A stretch of DNA of 64,000 nt from Isoptericola cucumis (GTDB taxonomy: Bacteria; Actinomycetota; Actinomycetes; Actinomycetales; Cellulomonadaceae), in NCBI RefSeq assembly GCF_014635665.1, contig NZ_BMDG01000009.1, positions 124,001 through 188,000 of the forward strand, given 5' to 3'. Positions 52,347 through 61,800 of the stretch are shown here, piece by piece. Made by a program: the position numbers and the translations under genes. Numbering within the stretch: the stretch's first letter is position 1; each line of letters starts with the position of its first letter. Under the pieces are notes generated by a model that saw only the letters and a list, made by a program, of their open reading frames with translations, made no database searches and was not told the DNA's origin.

Positions 52347-53278
52347 CGGCCGCGGCCCGGGCGCTCGCCGGGCTCCGGTCGCCGTGGGTGCGCTGGGGCT
52401 TCCTGGCCGTCGCCGTCGGCCTGGCCGTGTACGCGGTCGTGGCGGCGCGCGACGAGCTCGCCGACGCGGCGCAGCAGCTGACCGCCGGCACGGTCGTCGT
52501 CGCGCTCACGCTCTCCGCGGTCTTCGTGGGGTGCACCTTCTGCGCCTGGCGGGCGGTGCTCGCCGACCTCGGCCCGCCGGTCGGGGCGCGCCCCGCGCTC
52601 GCGGTCTTCGGCCTGAGCCAGCTCGGCAAGTACGTGCCCGGCGGGGTGTGGAACGTCGTGGCCGCCGCGGAGATCGGCGCCGACCACGGCATCCCGCGCC
52701 GCCGGTCGGTCACGACGACGGCGGTCGCGATGCTCGTGGGCGTCGTCTCGGGGGCCGTGGTCGGCGTGGTCGCGCTGCCGTTCCTCGCCGAGGGTGTCCT
52801 CGGCGACGCGGCCCGCGCGCTGTGGGCCCTGCCGCTCGTCGCCGTCGTGCTGCTGCCGCCCGTGCTCAACCGGCTGATCGCCCGGGCCCTGCGGCTCGCG
52901 CGACGCGACCCGCTGGAGCGCCCCCTGTCGTGGCGCGGCCTCGGCGCGGCGGCGCTGTGGTCGGTGGCCGGCTGGGTGTGCGCCGGGGCGCAGGTGTGGG
53001 TGCTCGCCGTGGGGCTGGGGATGGCGACGGACGCGCGCGGCGTGGCGCTCGCCGTCGGCGGGTACGCCCTGGCCTGGGTGGTCGGCTTCGTCGTGGTCGT
53101 CGTCCCGGCGGGCGCGGGCGCGCGCGAGCTGGTGCTGCTCGCCGTCCTGGCGAGCGTGCTGCCGCACGCGGCGGTGCTGCTCGTGGTGCTGGTCAGCCGG
53201 GTGCTCGTCACGGTCGCCGACCTCGGCCTGGCCGGGCTCGGCGCGCTCGCCCGGCGCGGCGTCGCCCGCCCCGGGTGA
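52343..53278 (+). CDS. Lysylphosphatidylglycerol synthetase-like/UPF0104 membrane protein
   Basis: A 311-residue membrane protein with about eight helices, matching the flippase half of MprF and the AglD-like UPF0104 family. Typical motifs are FGLSQLGKYVPGGVWNVVAAAEIGADHGI and, later, VVVVPAGAGARELVLLAVL. No synthase domain is attached. In glycan clusters such proteins are thought to move lipid-linked intermediates, which fits its place after two glycosyltransferases (inferred). It converges with rmlC, only 10 nt away. Confidence 0.85.
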   Translation: MTAAARALAGLRSPWVRWGFLAVAVGLAVYAVVAARDELADAAQQLTAGTVVVALTLSAVFVGCTFCAWRAVLADLGPPVGARPALAVFGLSQLGKYVPGGVWNVVAAAEIGADHGIPRRRSVTTTAVAMLVGVVSGAVVGVVALPFLAEGVLGDAARALWALPLVAVVLLPPVLNRLIARALRLARRDPLERPLSWRGLGAAALWSVAGWVCAGAQVWVLAVGLGMATDARGVALAVGGYALAWVVGFVVVVVPAGAGARELVLLAVLASVLPHAAVLLVVLVSRVLVTVADLGLAGLGALARRGVARPG

Positions 53279-53288
53279 GCGCGCCCGC

Positions 53289-53900
53289 TCAGAGGGTGCG
53301 CAGGTAGGCCTCGACGGCGTCGTGGGTGGGCAGCAGGCCCTGCTCCGCGGCCTCGGCGAGCGTCGGGGCCGCGGTGTCCTTGTCGGACAGCAGCGGGGTC
53401 AGCGGCGAGCCGTCGCGGGCGGTGGTCGGCCACTCGATGCCGATCGCCGGGTCCAGGGGGTGGACGCCGTGCTCGCCGCCGGGGTTGTAGCCGGCGGAGC
53501 ACAGGTACAGGACGGTGGAGTCGTCCTCCAGCGAGCAGAACGCGTGGCCCAGGCCCTCGCCCAGGTAGATGGCGCGGCGGTCGACGTCGTCGAGCAGCAC
53601 GGAGTCCCACTGCCCGAAGGTGGGCGAGCCGACGCGGATGTCGACGACGACGTCGAGCACGGCGCCCTTGGCGCAGGTGACGTACTTGGCCTGGCCGGGC
53701 GGGACGTCGGCGAAGTGGATGCCGCGCAGCACGCCGGCGGCCGAGACGGAGGCGTTGGCCTGCTGCAGGTCGAGCGGGTGGCCCACGGCGTCCGCGAACG
53801 GGCCCGCCTTGAACCACTCGAGGAAGACGCCGCGCGGGTCGCCGAACTGCTTCGGGGTGATCTCGTAGGCGCCGGGCACGGCCAGCTCGCGGTACTGCAC
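53289..53900 (-). CDS. rmlC: dTDP-4-dehydrorhamnose 3,5-epimerase RmlC
   Basis: A 203-residue cupin epimerase, third step of dTDP-L-rhamnose synthesis. Signatures: QFGDPRGVFLEWFK, QANASVSAAGVLRGIHF with the catalytic His, GQAKYVTCAKGAVLDVVVDIR, and LYLCSAGYNPGGEHGVHPLDPAIGIEWP. The GTG at 53900 follows GGAGG with a 7-nt gap, a strong ribosome binding site, unlike the leaderless neighbours. It is divergent from rmlD with 48 bp between. Confidence 0.95.
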   Translation of the reverse strand: MQYRELAVPGAYEITPKQFGDPRGVFLEWFKAGPFADAVGHPLDLQQANASVSAAGVLRGIHFADVPPGQAKYVTCAKGAVLDVVVDIRVGSPTFGQWDSVLLDDVDRRAIYLGEGLGHAFCSLEDDSTVLYLCSAGYNPGGEHGVHPLDPAIGIEWPTTARDGSPLTPLLSDKDTAAPTLAEAAEQGLLPTHDAVEAYLRTL

Positions 53901-53936
53901 GCTCGTTCCTCCAGAGGGGGCTCGACGGGTGGGCCC

Positions 53937-53942
53937 TAGGAT
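53937..53942 (+). promoter_or_regulatory. -10 box of rmlD
   Basis: TAGGAT, 6 nt before GTG 53949; it forms part of a TAGGATCCTA palindrome (53937-53946). Confidence 0.5.
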
Positions 53943-53948
53943 CCTACG

Positions 53949-54890
53949 GTGACCACCTCGGACCCCGCCCCGGCCCCTGCACGCCCCGCCGACCCGGCCG
54001 CCGGCACACCCGCGGTCGCGGTCGCTGCCCGCGACCTGCGCTGGCTCGTCGTCGGCGCGGGCGGCATGCTCGCCCACGACCTGCTCGACGTGCTGCGCGG
54101 CCGGTCCGCGAGCGTCGTCGCCGCCGGCCGGGCCGAGCTCGACGTGACCGACCCGGACGCCGTCGCCGCGGCCGTGCGCGACGTCGACGTGGTGGTGAAC
54201 TGCGCGGCGTGGACCGCGGTGGACGACGCCGAGACCCACGAGGCGGAGGCGTTCGCCGTCAACGCGACGGGCGCCGCCCTGCTCGCCCGCGCGTCCGCGG
54301 CCGCCGGCGCCCGGCTGGTGCAGGTCTCGACCGACTACGTCTTCGACGGGCGCGCGACCTCGCCCTACCCGGAGGACGCCCCCCTCGGGCCGGTCTCGGC
54401 CTACGGGCGCACCAAGGGCGCGGGGGAGTGGGCCGTGCGCGCCGAGGCCCCCGACCACCTGATCGTGCGCACCGCCTGGCTGTACGGGGCGCACGGCGGC
54501 TGCTTCCCCAAGACGATGGCGCGCCTCGCCGCCGAGCGGGACGAGCTGTCGGTCGTGGACGACCAGGTCGGCCAGCCCACCTGGACCCACGACCTCGCGG
54601 ACCTCGTCGTGCGCCTCGTCGAGGCGCAGGCGCCCGCGGGGACCTACCACGGCACGTCGTCCGGGCAGACGTCCTGGTTCGGCTTCACCCGCCGCATCGT
54701 CGAGGGTCTGGGGGTGGACACCCGGGTCGAGCCGACGACGAGCGAGGCGTTCGTGCGCCCCGCCCCGCGCCCCGCGTTCTCCGTGCTCGGCCACGACGCG
54801 CTGCGGGCCGTCGGGGTCGAGCCGATCGGGGAGTGGGACGCGCGGTGGGAGGTGGCGGCGCCGGCCGTGCTCGCCGGTGAGGTTGCCTGA
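53949..54890 (+). CDS. rmlD: dTDP-4-dehydrorhamnose reductase RmlD
   Basis: A 313-residue short-chain reductase, last step of dTDP-L-rhamnose synthesis. An Ala/Pro-rich N-terminal extension (1-28) precedes the coenzyme motif WLVVGAGGMLAHDLLDVL, NCAAWTAVDDAE, VSTDYVFDG and the catalytic YGRTKGAGE. The last third has the substrate-specific HGTSSGQTSWFGF region. GTG 53949 is set by the -10 box. A methyltransferase gene starts at the very next base after its stop. Confidence 0.94.
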   Translation: MTTSDPAPAPARPADPAAGTPAVAVAARDLRWLVVGAGGMLAHDLLDVLRGRSASVVAAGRAELDVTDPDAVAAAVRDVDVVVNCAAWTAVDDAETHEAEAFAVNATGAALLARASAAAGARLVQVSTDYVFDGRATSPYPEDAPLGPVSAYGRTKGAGEWAVRAEAPDHLIVRTAWLYGAHGGCFPKTMARLAAERDELSVVDDQVGQPTWTHDLADLVVRLVEAQAPAGTYHGTSSGQTSWFGFTRRIVEGLGVDTRVEPTTSEAFVRPAPRPAFSVLGHDALRAVGVEPIGEWDARWEVAAPAVLAGEVA

Positions 54891-55676
54891 ATGACTCGAT
54901 CTCCCAGGGCGCCCCTCGCCCCCCTCGCGCCGAACGCCAGCCTCCGCTGGGACGTGGTGCGCCGCGAGCTGCCGCACCGACGGGCCAGGGTGCTGGAGGT
55001 CGGGTGCGGCCAGGGCGGCTTCGGCTCCCGGATCGCCGCCCGGCACGACTACACCGCGGTCGAGATCGACGCGGCGTCGTGGGCGGTCGCCGACGCCCGG
55101 GTCCGTGCCGTGGACCCGGGGGCGCGCGTGCTGCACGGCAGCGTGTCGGCGCTCAGGCCCACGGAGACGTTCGACGTCGTGTGCGCGTTCGAGGTGCTCG
55201 AGCACCTGGAGGACGACGCGGGCGCGCTCGCCGAATGGGCCGCGCGCGTCCGCCCGGGCGGGGTGCTGCTGCTGTCCGTGCCGGCGTGGCCCGCGCGGTT
55301 CGGCCCGTGGGACACCCTCGCGGGCCACTTCCGTCGCTACGAGCCCGCCGCGCTCGCCGGGCTCCTGCGCGGGGCCGGGCTCGTCGACGCCCACGTGCGC
55401 GTCTACGGCGCCCCGCTCGGGTACCTGCTCGAGGCGGTGCGCGACCGGACCGTCGCCGCGGCCGGTCGGCACGGCCCGACGGCCTCGGACAGCATGACCG
55501 AGCGCACGTCGGGCAGCGGTCGCAAGTTCCAGCCGTCGACCCGGATGACCGGTACCGTCATCGCCGTCGGGACGTGGCCGTTCCGGCTCCTGCAGCGCGC
55601 GTTCCCCCGCTCCGGCACCGGCCTGGTGGCCCGGGCCCGGCAGCCGCAGAGCTCACCCGAGGAGGAGTCACCATGA
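54891..55676 (+). CDS. Class I SAM-dependent methyltransferase (first of tandem pair)
   Basis: A 261-residue methyltransferase. SAM motif I is VLEVGCGQGGFGSRIA, motif II VEID, motif III FDVVCAFEVLEHLEDD, and a later PGGVLLLSVPA. GHFRRYEP follows, typical of glycan or lipid-linked methyltransferases in polysaccharide loci. It shares order and motifs with the next gene (SLRW start, VLEVGCGQG, HFRRY, LLQRAFPRSGTGLVA end), so the pair arose by duplication. Substrate unknown; sugar O-methylation in the cell-wall glycan is a guess from context. Confidence 0.86.
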   Translation: MTRSPRAPLAPLAPNASLRWDVVRRELPHRRARVLEVGCGQGGFGSRIAARHDYTAVEIDAASWAVADARVRAVDPGARVLHGSVSALRPTETFDVVCAFEVLEHLEDDAGALAEWAARVRPGGVLLLSVPAWPARFGPWDTLAGHFRRYEPAALAGLLRGAGLVDAHVRVYGAPLGYLLEAVRDRTVAAAGRHGPTASDSMTERTSGSGRKFQPSTRMTGTVIAVGTWPFRLLQRAFPRSGTGLVARARQPQSSPEEESP

Positions 55677-56455
55677 GTCCGGCAGAGTCGCGTCCGGCAG
55701 AGTCGCGTCCGGCAGAGTCGTCGACGCCCCCGCTCACGCTCTACGGCAGCCTGCGGTGGGGCGTCGTCGAGCCGCTGCTGCCGGCGTCCCTCGGCCGGGT
55801 GCTCGAGGTCGGCTGCGGGCAGGGCGCGGTGGCGGCCCGGCTCGCGGCCCGTGCGGCGTCGTACACCGGGCTGGAGCTGGACGAGTCGTCGGCCATGGTC
55901 GCCCGCGAGCGGCTCGTGGACGCCGGGTCGGGCGGGCGGGTGCTCCAGGGGTCGCTCGACGCGCTGGGCCCCGACGTGCGGTTCGACCTGGTGTGCGCCT
56001 TCGAGGTGATCGAGCACATCGAGGACGACGCCGCCGCGCTGGCCGAGTGGGCCGCCCGGCTCGCGCCGGGCGGCGTGCTGCTCGTGTCGACGCCCGCCTG
56101 GCAGTCCCGGTTCGGGCCGATGGACACCGCCGTAGGCCACTTCCGCCGCTACGACCCGCCCGCGCTGCGCGCCCTGCTCGCCGGCGCGGGGCTGCAGGGC
56201 GTCGGGCAGCGCCTCTACGGGGTGCCGCTCGGCTACGCGCTGGAGGCGGTGCGCAACCAGGTGGCGCGACGTCGTCCCGGGCTGCGCTCCGAGGGCAGCA
56301 CCGCCGACCGCACCGCGCGCAGCGGGCGGCTCTTCCAGCCCACGACGGCGGCGCAGGGACGCCTCGTGAGCGCGGCTACGTGGCCCTTCCGCCTCGCGCA
56401 GCGGGGGTTCCCGGGCACCGGCACGGGCCTCGTCGCCTGGGGCACGGCCCCGTAG
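55673..56455 (+). CDS. Class I SAM-dependent methyltransferase (second of tandem pair)
   Basis: A 260-residue paralogue of the preceding protein: VLEVGCGQGAVAARLA, VCAFEVIEHIEDD, PGGVLLVSTPAW, GHFRRYDP and LAQRGFPGTGTGLVA. Its N-terminus has an imperfect pentapeptide repeat PAESR-PAESR-PAESS encoded by a 15-bp tandem repeat. ATG 55673 overlaps the preceding stop by 4 nt and is preceded by GAGGAGG. The two copies have diverged in most surface residues, so they may act on different positions or sugars. Confidence 0.86.
   Translation: MSPAESRPAESRPAESSTPPLTLYGSLRWGVVEPLLPASLGRVLEVGCGQGAVAARLAARAASYTGLELDESSAMVARERLVDAGSGGRVLQGSLDALGPDVRFDLVCAFEVIEHIEDDAAALAEWAARLAPGGVLLVSTPAWQSRFGPMDTAVGHFRRYDPPALRALLAGAGLQGVGQRLYGVPLGYALEAVRNQVARRRPGLRSEGSTADRTARSGRLFQPTTAAQGRLVSAATWPFRLAQRGFPGTGTGLVAWGTAP
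55681..55720 (+). repeat. 15-bp tandem repeat inside the second methyltransferase gene
   Basis: GGCAGAGTCGCGTCC occurs twice in full (55681-55695, 55696-55710) and a third time in part (55711-55720). It keeps the reading frame and can change the N-terminal length by five residues per unit. Confidence 0.85.
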
Positions 56456-56458
56456 GGC

Positions 56459-56475
56459 GGTGCCTCCACGGCACC
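56459..56475. terminator. Hairpin between methyltransferase and rmlA genes
   Basis: GGTGCC-tccac-GGCACC, 6-bp arms, directly after the methyltransferase stop. An 18-bp sequence starting inside its right arm is repeated at the rmlA end. Confidence 0.5.
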
Positions 56476-56578
56476 TCCGGCTCAGTCGTCGATCTGATTC
56501 GACCGAGCCTGCGGTTCCGTTGCGGGCGGGTGCCTCGTCCCTCGGCCCCCACCCTGCACTGCACCTCCGGCTCAGTCG
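56471..56578. repeat. 18-bp exact direct repeat, 90 bp apart
   Basis: GCACCTCCGGCTCAGTCG occurs at 56471-56488 and 56561-56578. The second copy spans the rmlA stop codon. The flanks are not alike, so this looks like a short local duplication. Confidence 0.75.
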
Positions 56579-57432
56579 AGGAGGCCGAGCAGGTAGTCGC
56601 CGTAGCCGGACTTGACCAGCCGCTCGGCGCGCACGCGCAGCTCGTCGTCGGTGAGGAAGCCGCGACGCCACGCCACCTCTTCCGGCGAGCCGATCTTCAT
56701 CCCCTGCCGGCGCTCGACCGTGCGCACGTAGTCGCTCGCCTCCAGCAGCGAGTCGAAGGTGCCGGTGTCGAGCCAGGCGGTGCCGCGCGGCAGCACCTCG
56801 ACCTGCAGGGTGCCGCGGCGCAGGTACTCGCGGTTGACGTCGGTGATCTCGTACTCGCCGCGCGCGGAGGGGGCGAGGTTCTTCGCGATCTCGACGACCT
56901 CGTTGTCGTAGAAGTACAGGCCGGGCACGGCGTACTTCGACTTCGGGGCGGCGGGCTTCTCCTCCAGGGAGAGCGCCTTGCCGGCGTCGTCGAACTCGAC
57001 GACGCCGTAGGCGGTGGGGTCGGCGACGCGGTAGGCGAAGACGGCACCGCCGGAGATGTCGTGGAACCGCGTGAGCTGGGAGCCGAGGCCGGGGCCGTAG
57101 AAGATGTTGTCGCCGAGGACGAGCGCCGCCGGGTCGGACCCGATGAACTCCTCACCGAGCACGAACGCCTGCGCGAGCCCGTTCGGCTGCTCCTGCACGG
57201 TGTAGGTGATCGACACGCCGAACTGCGAGCCGTCGCCCAGCAGGCGGCGGAACTGCTCGGCGTCGTGCGGGGTGGTGATGACGAGGATGTCCCGGATTCC
57301 CGCCAGGATGAGCGTCGACAGCGGGTAGTAGATCATCGGCTTGTCGTACACCGGGACGAGCTGCTTGCTCACGCCCAGGGTGATCGGGTGCAACCGGGTG
57401 CCGGACCCGCCGGCCAGGATGATTCCGCGCAT
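56572..57432 (-). CDS. rmlA: Glucose-1-phosphate thymidylyltransferase RmlA
   Basis: A 286-residue nucleotidyltransferase, first step of dTDP-L-rhamnose synthesis: glucose-1-phosphate plus dTTP to dTDP-glucose. N-terminal [39 protein letters not shown] carries the signature and active-site Lys. Also seen are [25 protein letters not shown] and [15 protein letters not shown]. Length and end match the family. The -10-like CACAAT on the minus strand (57441-57446) lies 8 nt before the ATG. Confidence 0.96.
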   Translation of the reverse strand: MRGIILAGGSGTRLHPITLGVSKQLVPVYDKPMIYYPLSTLILAGIRDILVITTPHDAEQFRRLLGDGSQFGVSITYTVQEQPNGLAQAFVLGEEFIGSDPAALVLGDNIFYGPGLGSQLTRFHDISGGAVFAYRVADPTAYGVVEFDDAGKALSLEEKPAAPKSKYAVPGLYFYDNEVVEIAKNLAPSARGEYEITDVNREYLRRGTLQVEVLPRGTAWLDTGTFDSLLEASDYVRTVERRQGMKIGSPEEVAWRRGFLTDDELRVRAERLVKSGYGDYLLGLLD

Positions 57433-57440
57433 GGCAGCCC

Positions 57441-57446
57441 ATTGTG
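57441..57446 (-). promoter_or_regulatory. -10 box of rmlA
   Basis: CACAAT on the minus strand, 8 nt before the ATG at 57432. Confidence 0.4.
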
Positions 57447-57462
57447 CCCGACGGGCGCGGCC

Positions 57463-58227
57463 TCAGAGCTCGCCGGCGGTGATCCGCTCGGTCTCGCGCA
57501 GGCGGGCGAGCCGGGCGGGGTCCGCGCGCAGCTCGGCGGCGGTGGCCCCGGACGTGAGCACGACCGACCCGTTGCTCGCCCACAGGGCGAGCAGGTCGCG
57601 CAGGACGGCCCCCGCGGGGCGGTCGCCCGCCACGAGCACGCGCCCGCCCGCCGCCGTCGCCGCGTCCGCCCCGGCCACGAGGTCGGCGAACGTCACCGGG
57701 TCGGTGCCCAGGGCCTCGAGCGCGACCCGGGCCGGCTCGGCGTCGGGCGCCCAGGACACGGCGTCGCCGTAGGTCATCACGGCGCCGGCGGCATCGACGG
57801 CACCGGGCGGCAGGTCGCCGTCGAACCGGCGGGCCAGCGCCGGCAGCGCGACGGCGACGAGGTCGGTGCCCGCGCGGTGGGCGTCGGCCCACGCCTCGGG
57901 CCGCCAGGTGACGACGACGTCGGGGCGCGCGACCTGCGAGATCTCGCCCGGCACCACGACCGTGGCACCGCACCGCCAGGCGGCGAGGGCCCACGTCGCG
58001 GCCCGCCAGTGCACGGGCAGGTCGACGACGACCACCGACCCGGGCGCGGCGTCCATCTCCTCGACGAGGAGGTTGACGGTCTTGCTCACCCAGTTCACGA
58101 GGACGGCGCCGGACAGCTCGACACGCTCACCGCCGTCGCCGTACCAGGTGAGTCGCGGGCGGCCCGGGTCGGTGACGACCAGGTCGAGCACGCCGGGCAG
58201 GTCGCGGGCGGGGATGGCAGGGTTCAC
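57463..58227 (-). CDS. TIGR03089-type AMP-binding-like protein of unknown function
   Basis: A 254-residue protein resembling the N-terminal part of AMP-binding (acyl-adenylate) enzymes, as in the actinobacterial TIGR03089 family. Recognisable stretches are RPRLTWYGDGGERVELSGAVLVNWVSKTVNLLVEE, DLPVHWRAATWALAAWRCGATVV and GGRVLVAGDR. The usual adenylation motif with Ser/Thr/Gly-rich loop and Lys is not seen, so it is probably non-catalytic. The family occurs near rml and LCP genes in mycobacteria. GTG 58227 lies 7 nt after TAGGGT. Confidence 0.8.
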   Translation of the reverse strand: MNPAIPARDLPGVLDLVVTDPGRPRLTWYGDGGERVELSGAVLVNWVSKTVNLLVEEMDAAPGSVVVVDLPVHWRAATWALAAWRCGATVVVPGEISQVARPDVVVTWRPEAWADAHRAGTDLVAVALPALARRFDGDLPPGAVDAAGAVMTYGDAVSWAPDAEPARVALEALGTDPVTFADLVAGADAATAAGGRVLVAGDRPAGAVLRDLLALWASNGSVVLTSGATAAELRADPARLARLRETERITAGEL

Positions 58228-58234
58228 GCAGGTC

Positions 58235-58240
58235 ACCCTA
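58235..58240 (-). promoter_or_regulatory. -10 box of the TIGR03089-type gene
   Basis: TAGGGT on the minus strand, 7 nt before GTG 58227. Confidence 0.45.
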
Positions 58241-58349
58241 GGCGCCGGCGGCGGACGGTGGGTCGTGGCGGGGCGGGGCAGCGTATCGGGTCAGGACGTG
58301 GACGGGTGTGAATGCCCGGTGGAGATCACGCTCTCTAGCACATTTCGAC

Positions 58350-58378
58350 TTGACGGCTCCGAAAGACACGCGTGTAAT
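58350..58378 (+). promoter_or_regulatory. whiB2 promoter
   Basis: TTGACG (58350-58355) and TGTAAT (58373-58378) with a 17-bp spacer, the best primary-sigma-like promoter in the window. The 10-bp palindrome ACACGCGTGT (58366-58375) overlaps spacer and -10 and includes GACAC, the core of WhiA sites in streptomycetes. Confidence 0.75.
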
Positions 58379-58423
58379 TCCAGGTATGCAGTTTCCCCAA
58401 TGAACGGCATGGAGGGGCACGCC

Positions 58424-58756
58424 ATGTGGAATTTGCTTGATGGGGACCGGGGGGTCTTCCCGTCTGACGCCGGCCAGGAGCCCGAGCGGGTAGCACCGGT
58501 GCTGCCGCTGTTCGGAGAGGTCGCCGACGACGAGTCATTGCTGGGGTGGCAGGAGCGAGCCCTGTGCGCCCAGACCGACCCGGAGGCCTTCTTCCCGGAG
58601 AAGGGCGGGTCCACCCGCGAGGCCAAGAAGGTCTGCGGTTCCTGCGAGGTCCGCGCCGAGTGCCTGGACTACGCGCTGGAGCACGACGAGCGCTTCGGCA
58701 TCTGGGGCGGGCTCTCGGAGCGGGAGCGGCGCAAGCTCAAGCGCCGCGCCGTCTGA
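58424..58756 (+). CDS. whiB2: WhiB2/WhmD-type iron-sulfur regulator
   Basis: A 110-residue Wbl protein linked to septation and development. The cluster cysteines are C48, C71, C74 and C80. LCAQTDPEAFFPEKGGSTREAKKVC and ERFGIWGGLSERERRKLKRR are diagnostic of WhiB2. The ATG at 58424 is chosen because GGAGGGG (58411-58417) sits 6 nt upstream; earlier in-frame ATGs at 58400 and 58409 would give up to 8 extra residues. N-terminal residues 1-40 are variable and acidic. It precedes a membrane glycosyltransferase gene. Confidence 0.94.
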   Translation: MWNLLDGDRGVFPSDAGQEPERVAPVLPLFGEVADDESLLGWQERALCAQTDPEAFFPEKGGSTREAKKVCGSCEVRAECLDYALEHDERFGIWGGLSERERRKLKRRAV

Positions 58757-58839
58757 GTCGCGCCGTCTGAGCCGAGGCCCGAGGCGGGCCGACACGCACG
58801 GGCCGAAGATCCCACGATGCCGCGCCCGGTCGCCGCATC

Positions 58840-61800
58840 ATGGCGAGCAGGATGACTGCTCCGTACACGACCCGTCCCGGCCCGCGCGGCGAGGTCGCGC
58901 CCCAGGGCGCGGCCCCCGTGGGCGTGCCGGGAACCGCCGGTGACCCGACGGGCGCGGTGCCGCTCGTCGTCTCGGTGACCACGGTCGTCGTCACGCGCGG
59001 CCACAGCCCCTTCCTCGCCGCGACGCTCGACGCCGTCGCCGCCCAGGACCGGGCCGCGGACGACGTCGTGGTGGTCGACGTCGGCGCCGCGGAGTCGACC
59101 GCCCGCTACGACGACCTGCGGCTGGGCGGCACCCGGTTCGTGGCGGCGCCGGGCGTGCGCAGCCTCGGCGAGGCCGTGGCCCGCGCGACCGACGCGGTCG
59201 GCGTCCCCGAGGACGGCTGGCTGTGGATCCTGCACGACGACTCCGCCCCGGAGCCGGACACCCTCGCCCGGCTGCTGCGCGCGGTCGAGCACTCGAGCGC
59301 CGTCGGGATCGCCGGCTGCAAGCAGCGGCGCTGGCCCGTCGAGGCCGACGGCACCCCCTCGGCCCACGGCTCCGGCGTGCTGATCGAGGTGGGCAGCACC
59401 GTCTCCCCGCTGGGCCGGCGCATGACCGGCATCGACGACTCCGAGGTCGACCAGGGGCAGCACGACGGGCGCGAGGACGTGCTCGCCGTGGGCCTCGCCG
59501 GCGCCCTGGTGCGTGGGGGCGTCTGGTCCCAGCTGCGGGGCACGGACCCCGAGGTGGGGCCCTTCGGTGACGGGCTCGACCTGTGCCGGCGCGCCCGGCT
59601 CGCCGGGCACCGGGTGGTCGTCGTGCCCGACGCGGTGGTGCGCCACGCGCAGGCCTCGCTGCTCGGCCTGCGGACCCGGCCCGCCGGCGCGCCCGTCCGC
59701 CCCGACCCCGAGGCGTCGCGGTACGCGCGGCGCCGCAGCCAGCTCTTCCTGCGGCTCGCGTGGGCGCCGCTGCTCGCGGTGCCGGTGCTGTGGGTCGCGA
59801 TGCTCGTCTGGGCGCCGTTCGCCGCGCTGTACCGGGTCGCCCTGAAGCGCCCGGCGCACGCGCGCGACGAGCTGGTGGCCGCGGCCGTGACGGCGCTGCG
59901 GGTGCTGCCCCTGTACCGGTCGCGGCGCCGCGCGGCCCGCACGCGGCGCCTGCCGCGCCGGGTGCTCGCCCCGCTGCTCGGCACGTGGCGGCAGGTCGCG
60001 GCCGAGCGTCGCGACGCGCGGCTCGCTCGCGCGGAGGCGCAGCGCAACCGGTGGGCGCCGAGCGAGCTCGAGCGGACCGAGCTGCGCCGGCTGGCCCGCG
60101 TCCGGCGCGCGGGACTGGCGGCCGTGCTGCTCGCGGTGGTCGCCCTCGACGTCGTGCTCTTCGGGCCCTGGCAGGGGGTGCTCGCCGACGGCGGCCGGGT
60201 CGTCGGGGGCGCGCTGCTGCCCGCGCCGGGGACGCTCGGCGACGTGTGGGGGTCGGCCACGTCGGGCTGGGTGCGCGACGGGCTGGGCACCAGCGCCCCC
60301 GCCGACCCGTTCCTCGTGCCGCTCGCCGGGCTGACGGCGCTGGTCGGGGGCGGCCTGCAGACCGCCGTGAACGCCCTGGTGCTGGTCGCGCTGCCGCTCG
60401 CCGCCCTGGCGGGCTGGTTCACGGCCGGCGCGCTCACCCGCTCCGTGGGCGTGCGGGCGGTCGCCGCGCTCGTGTGGGCCGCGTCGCCGGGGTTCCTGGC
60501 CTCGCTCGCGTCGGGGCGGCTCGGGGCCACCGTCGTCCACCTCGTGCTGCCGTGGGTGCTGCTGGCCGCGCTGCGCGCCGTCGGCGTGCACGCGCGCGAC
60601 GTCGTCGACCTGCCGGAGGTGCACCGCGGGCTGCCGGACGGGGGGCGCGCCCGCGCCGCCACGCGTCGCCGCGGGTCCCTGGGCGCCGCGGGCGCCGCCG
60701 GACTGCTGCTCGCGGTCGCGGTGTGCGCCGCGCCGGTGCTGCTGCCCGTCGCCGTGGTGGTCCTGGTGCCCGCCGCGCTGCTCGCTCGCCGGGCCTGGCG
60801 CACGCTGCTCGTGGTGCTCGTGCCCGCCGTGGTGGTGCCGCTGCCGTACTGGGGGCAGGTCGTCGGGTCGTGGGCCGACGGCGGCTGGCGGCTGCTGGTC
60901 GCCGAGCCGGGGGCACCGGTCGTCGAGCAGGGCGCGCCCTCCGGCCTGGAGCTGCTGCTCGGCCTGCCGGGCGGCACGGCGTGGTTCGGCCTCGACGACG
61001 CCGACGGCGCGCTGGGGACCCTCGGCAGGGTCGGTCCCGCCGTCGTCGGCGCGCTGGTGCTGCTGCTGGCCGCCGCGGCGCTGGTGCGCCGCCGGGCGGT
61101 GCGAGGCGTGCGCCTGGCGTGGTTCGGCGCGGCCGTCGGGCTGGCGGCGGCGCTGGTCGCGGTGGCCACCGCGGTCGCCAGCGGGACCACCGCCGACGGC
61201 GAGAGCGCGCCGGTCACGGGGTGGCCGGGCGTGGGCCTGTCGGTGCTGCTGCTGGGCCTCGGCGCGGCCGCGGTCTGCGCGCTGCCGGCTCACCCTCTCG
61301 ACGGGCTGCACGCCCCTGCGTTCCCGCGCCGCCTGCGCGCGACGACGTTCGCCGCGCTCGGGGTGCTCGCGCTCGCGCTGCCCGCCGCGCAGCTCACCTC
61401 GTGGTCGCTCGAGGCGACGGCCGGCGGCGGCGGCGGCGTCGGCGAGCTGCGGGCGGAGCAGGAGCCCGTCGTGCCCGCGGTCGGCCAGCAGATGCAGGCG
61501 CCGCCGCGCGCGGCACGGGTGCTGCAGGTCGACACGGTGGTGCCGGGCGCGGAGCCGGGCTCCGAGGGCGGCGACGGCCAGCCGGCGGTCGCCGACTACG
61601 CGCTGCTGCACGCCGACGGCTCGCGCCTGGAGGACGCGTCGAGCGTGGTGCAGGCCCGCGCCGCAGGGCTGCTGCCCGGCGGGGAGCGGGACGACGTCGC
61701 CCTGCTCGACGACCTGGTCGGCGACGTCGTGACCGGGCGCGCGCCCGACGTCGCCGAGCGGCTCGCGTCGCTCGGCATCGGCGCGGTCCAGGTGCCCGCG

